Assembly (NCBI GenBank): GCA_001664505.1
Contig: CP011806.1
Span: forward strand, 4,705,579-4,769,578
Length of the DNA stretch: 64,000 nucleotides
Origin: Acidobacteria bacterium Mor1
GTDB taxonomy: Bacteria; Acidobacteriota; Polarisedimenticolia; Polarisedimenticolales; Polarisedimenticolaceae
Direction: 5' to 3'
The notes beneath the pieces are model-generated. The model was not told the DNA's origin. It saw nothing but the letters and a program-made list of their open reading frames with translations, and made no database searches. Below are positions 61,287 through 64,000 of the stretch, in pieces; the first letter of the stretch is position 1, and every line of letters starts with the position of its first letter. The position numbers and the translations under genes are program-made.

Positions 61287-64000
61287 ATGAGTAGGGGCAT
61301 CGTCCTTAGTGCACTGTTGTGCGCCGTCGTCTCGGTGGGAGCGGCGGCCCAGGACATCGAGCCGAATCGGTGGATCGAGCGCACGCCCGACGTGATCATG
61401 CTCGAGGGCCGCGACGGGGTCTACAAACCGGTCGGCGACGGCAACGCGACCTACGACTCGCTGCGCGGCGAAACGTTGTTCTGGGAGAGCTACGTCGAAG
61501 GTCCTCCTTTCTATTGCGGCACGATCTACGCCCGGTCGCTCTACGCGTACAACGCGTTGGACAACGAGCTCAAGCAGCTCAAGCTGAACAACTGGTACAC
61601 CCCCGACTGCGACATCAACCAGCGGACCTGCCCGATCGAACCGGACAACACCATCGATCCAACCCCCTCGGACCGGCATCAGTACGGACAGTTCGTCTAC
61701 GTCCCGTCCCGCGACGCGATCTACATCTACAGCGGCTCCAACAATTCGTTGGACTACGAGTGCGACGGAGGTCCCTTCGATCAGCGTCCCGAAGATACCT
61801 GGTACTACGACCTGGCGGTGGCCAGCTGGACCGAGCTGTTCCCCACCGAGAACCCGGGCGTGGTTCTCGAGGGCTGCATGGGTCTCGACCCACAGCGTGA
61901 CAAGATCGTCCTGGCCACCAACAACTTCGTCGGAACCTGGGTTTACGACATCGCGGCCAACACCTGGACTGAGGTCGACGACAACCAGGTCGCTCCCCGG
62001 GCCTCCTGCCGCATGGCCTATGACAGCACCCGGCAACGGGTGGTCCTGTTCGGCGGCGGGCCCTACCGCAATCCGACCAACGACCTGTTCGAGTTCGACT
62101 TCGACACCGAGACCTGGAATCAGCTCGTCGACTGCAGCACCCAGGTTTGTCCTCCGGGACGCGGCCGGCATGGCTGGGCCTACGATTCGAAGAACGACGT
62201 GTTCATGGTCTACGGGGGCACCAACCGTGGTGACGATCCGATCATGGACGACACCTGGCTGTTCCACCCCCAGACCAACACCTGGGAAGAGTTGACCCTG
62301 CCGGCGACCCCGGGCGGGGCCAGTCACACCGACATGGCCTACGACGAATCGGCCGACATGTTCGTGTTGACCCGGGACGAGGAGTTCTGGGTCTTCCGGG
62401 TGTGTGACGGAGAGGACACCGACGGCGACGGCGTGTGCGACGCCGGCGACAACTGTCCCTCGGTGGCCAACGCCGATCAGGCGGATTTCGACGGCGACGG
62501 TGAAGGGGACGTCTGCGACGCCTGCACCGACAGCGATGCCGACGGCAGCGGCGACCCCGGGTTCTCCTTGAACACCTGCCCCCTGGACAATTGCCCCAGC
62601 GACCCGAACCCCGGTCAGGAAGACATCGACAGCGACGGCCTGGGAGATGCCTGCGACGACTGCACCGACACCGATGGCGACGGCTTCGGCAACCCGGGCT
62701 TCCCCTCGTCGACCTGCGCCGACGACAACTGCCCGGCGATTGCGAACCCGGGCCAGGAGGACGGGGACAGCGACGGCCTGGGCGATGCCTGCGACGCCTG
62801 TCCGGCCGATGCCCAGAACGACATCGATGGTGACGGTGTTTGCGGCGATGTGGACAACTGCCCGAACAACCCGAACCCCGGCCAGGAGGACAGCGACGGC
62901 GACGGTGTCGGCGATGTCTGTGACGGTTGCTCCGATTCCGACGATGACGGCGTGTGCGACGACGTCGACAACTGCCCCTCGGACGCGAACCCCGGCCAGC
63001 AGGACGGCGACAGCGACGGCCTGGGCGATGCCTGCGACGCCTGTCCTGCCGACGCGGCCAACGACGCCGACGGTGACGGGGTCTGCGGCGATGTCGACAA
63101 CTGTCCGGCTGCCTCCAACGCCAACCAGGCTGACGGCGACGGGGATGGCCTGGGCGATGTCTGCGACGCCTGTCCCGCCGACGCGGCCAACGACGCCGAT
63201 GGTGACGGTGTTTGCGGTGACGTGGACAACTGCCCCTCGGATGCCAACTCGAACCAGGCCGACGGCGACAGCGACGGCCTGGGCGATGTGTGCGACGCCT
63301 GCCCGGCAGATGCGGCCAACGACGCGGACTCCGACGGTGTCTGCGGCGACGTCGACAACTGCCCGTCGGACGCCAATGCGGCCCAGACCGACGGCGACAG
63401 CGACGGCCTGGGCGATGTCTGTGACGCCTGCCCGGCGGACCCGGCCAACGATGCGGACTCCGACGGCATCTGCGGCGACGTGGATAACTGTCCCTCCGAA
63501 GCCAACGCGGCCCAGACCGACGGCGACAGCGACGGCCTCGGCGATGTGTGCGACGCCTGTCCCGCCGACGCGAACAACGACGCCGACAGCGACGGTGTCT
63601 GCGGCGATGTGGACAACTGCCCCTCCGACGCCAACGGCAGCCAGACCGACGGCGACGGCGACGGCCTCGGCGATGTCTGTGACGCGTGTCCCGCCGATGC
63701 GGCCAACGACGCGGACTCCGACGGTGTCTGCGGCGACGTCGACAACTGCCCGTCGGACGCCAACGCGGCCCAGACCGACGGCGATAGCGACGGTCTCGGC
63801 GATGTTTGTGACGCTTGCCCGGCGGACGCGGCCAACGATGCCGATAGCGACGGTGTATGCGGTGATGTGGACAACTGCCCGTCGGACGCCAACCCGGCCC
63901 AGACCGACGGCGACAGCGACGGTCTCGGCGATGTGTGCGACGCCTGCCCGGCGGACCCGGCCAACGACGCTGACAGCGACGGCGTCTGCGGCGACGTGGA
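61287..64000 (+). CDS. Secreted kelch-like plus thrombospondin type 3 repeat protein (3' end outside window)
   Basis: An open reading frame from ATG 61287 (behind a G-rich site, GGGGGGG) to the right edge with no stop; at least 904 residues. A signal peptide ends at AAAQ (about residue 22). Residues 55-375 contain kelch-like blades (RQRVVLFGGGPYRNPTNDLFEFDFDTETWNQL; DVFMVYGGTNRGDDPIMDDTWLFHPQTNTWEEL), i.e. a galactose-oxidase-like propeller. From about residue 377 onward come Ca-binding thrombospondin type 3 repeats (DTDGDGVCDAGDNCPSVANADQADFDGDGEGDVCD). Such proteins are surface-exposed and calcium-stabilised; the missing C terminus may carry a sorting or shared module. The 201 bp before the gene include an AT-rich patch (about 61137-61166) but no promoter I can defend. 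Confidence 0.88.
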   Translation, partial: MSRGIVLSALLCAVVSVGAAAQDIEPNRWIERTPDVIMLEGRDGVYKPVGDGNATYDSLRGETLFWESYVEGPPFYCGTIYARSLYAYNALDNELKQLKLNNWYTPDCDINQRTCPIEPDNTIDPTPSDRHQYGQFVYVPSRDAIYIYSGSNNSLDYECDGGPFDQRPEDTWYYDLAVASWTELFPTENPGVVLEGCMGLDPQRDKIVLATNNFVGTWVYDIAANTWTEVDDNQVAPRASCRMAYDSTRQRVVLFGGGPYRNPTNDLFEFDFDTETWNQLVDCSTQVCPPGRGRHGWAYDSKNDVFMVYGGTNRGDDPIMDDTWLFHPQTNTWEELTLPATPGGASHTDMAYDESADMFVLTRDEEFWVFRVCDGEDTDGDGVCDAGDNCPSVANADQADFDGDGEGDVCDACTDSDADGSGDPGFSLNTCPLDNCPSDPNPGQEDIDSDGLGDACDDCTDTDGDGFGNPGFPSSTCADDNCPAIANPGQEDGDSDGLGDACDACPADAQNDIDGDGVCGDVDNCPNNPNPGQEDSDGDGVGDVCDGCSDSDDDGVCDDVDNCPSDANPGQQDGDSDGLGDACDACPADAANDADGDGVCGDVDNCPAASNANQADGDGDGLGDVCDACPADAANDADGDGVCGDVDNCPSDANSNQADGDSDGLGDVCDACPADAANDADSDGVCGDVDNCPSDANAAQTDGDSDGLGDVCDACPADPANDADSDGICGDVDNCPSEANAAQTDGDSDGLGDVCDACPADANNDADSDGVCGDVDNCPSDANGSQTDGDGDGLGDVCDACPADAANDADSDGVCGDVDNCPSDANAAQTDGDSDGLGDVCDACPADAANDADSDGVCGDVDNCPSDANPAQTDGDSDGLGDVCDACPADPANDADSDGVCGDV
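63003..64000 (+). repeat. Exact 129-bp tandem array encoding 43-residue thrombospondin-3 units
   Basis: The GACGGCGA start of each unit falls at 63003, 63132, 63261, 63390, 63519, 63648, 63777 and 63906, always 129 bp apart. Each unit encodes DGDSDGLGDVCDACPADAANDADSDGVC... with only small variations (AAQ, NAN, NGS). Upstream units (62410-63002) are more diverged in length and sequence. The array runs off the window. Confidence 0.95.

Noticed and set aside
62615-63964. A 449-codon open frame on the - strand with ASAGQASQTSPRPSLSPS repeats
   Set aside because: It is the reverse complement of the thrombospondin-3 repeat array; its regularity is inherited from that array.
63003-64000. Regular repeats considered as a CRISPR array or satellite
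   Set aside because: Units are contiguous, 129 bp, in frame and coding; there are no spacers and no cas genes.

Overview
The window is GC-rich bacterial DNA with Gram-negative hallmarks: a TonB-dependent outer-membrane receptor, several lipoproteins, a type II/IV secretion-type ATPase and many exported proteins. Thrombospondin type 3 repeats, a MopE-like segment, DUF11-like repeats, a TMTC-like TPR glycosyltransferase and a recurring C-terminal beta module together suggest an Acidobacteriota-like or similar deep-branching lineage. That placement is inference. I see no rRNA, tRNA, CRISPR array, transposase or prophage.

Layout. 0.1-3.4 kb: a metal-response-type MerR regulator with a classic 19-bp-spacer promoter and a CC-motif membrane protein, translationally coupled to a penicillin/acyl-homoserine-lactone acylase-family lipoprotein. 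3.6-4.2 kb: a gamma-carbonic-anhydrase-like hexapeptide protein. 4.2-7.4 kb: an FtrA-type regulator divergent from a tightly overlapping rhodanese-GNAT-EamA-NIPSNAP operon. 7.5-16.7 kb: LVIVD beta-propeller protein, CBM9-like/beta-lactamase fusion, EthD protein, membrane Zn-protease, TMTC-like protein, SGNH hydrolase. 16.8-19.7 kb: a FAD oxidoreductase plus polyferredoxin pair. 19.9-24.0 kb: a visibly AT-richer gene for a 1180-residue secreted protein and a small lipoprotein.

24.1-42.3 kb is the best-defined system, a beta-1,3-glucan (laminarin-like) utilisation locus. Leftward run a TonB receptor, a terminator-like hairpin, GH3 glucosidase, MFS sugar porter, a clan GH-A lipoprotein and a 1152-residue cytosolic GH94/GH149-like phosphorylase candidate. 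The last four genes overlap or abut. Rightward run a LacI-family regulator, a secreted clan GH-A enzyme, a probable abundant secreted binding protein and a GH16 laminarinase. Two near-perfect LacI-type palindromes sit between the arms and overlap the -35 boxes of both divergent promoters. The implied flow is extracellular depolymerisation, TonB uptake, periplasmic trimming, MFS import and cytosolic phosphorolysis.

42.4-64 kb: an NTF2-like exported protein; a giant DUF11/MopE protein divergent from an M23 peptidase with a related C-terminal module; a VOC protein; an FMN-dependent glutamate-synthase-like enzyme; an M13 metallopeptidase; two sulfotransferases; a SpoU methyltransferase; an asparagine-synthase-like protein; an HDOD-PilB/GspE pair; and a kelch-like/thrombospondin-3 protein that runs off the right edge in an exact 129-bp tandem array. 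All functional calls come from reading motifs; no database search was run.
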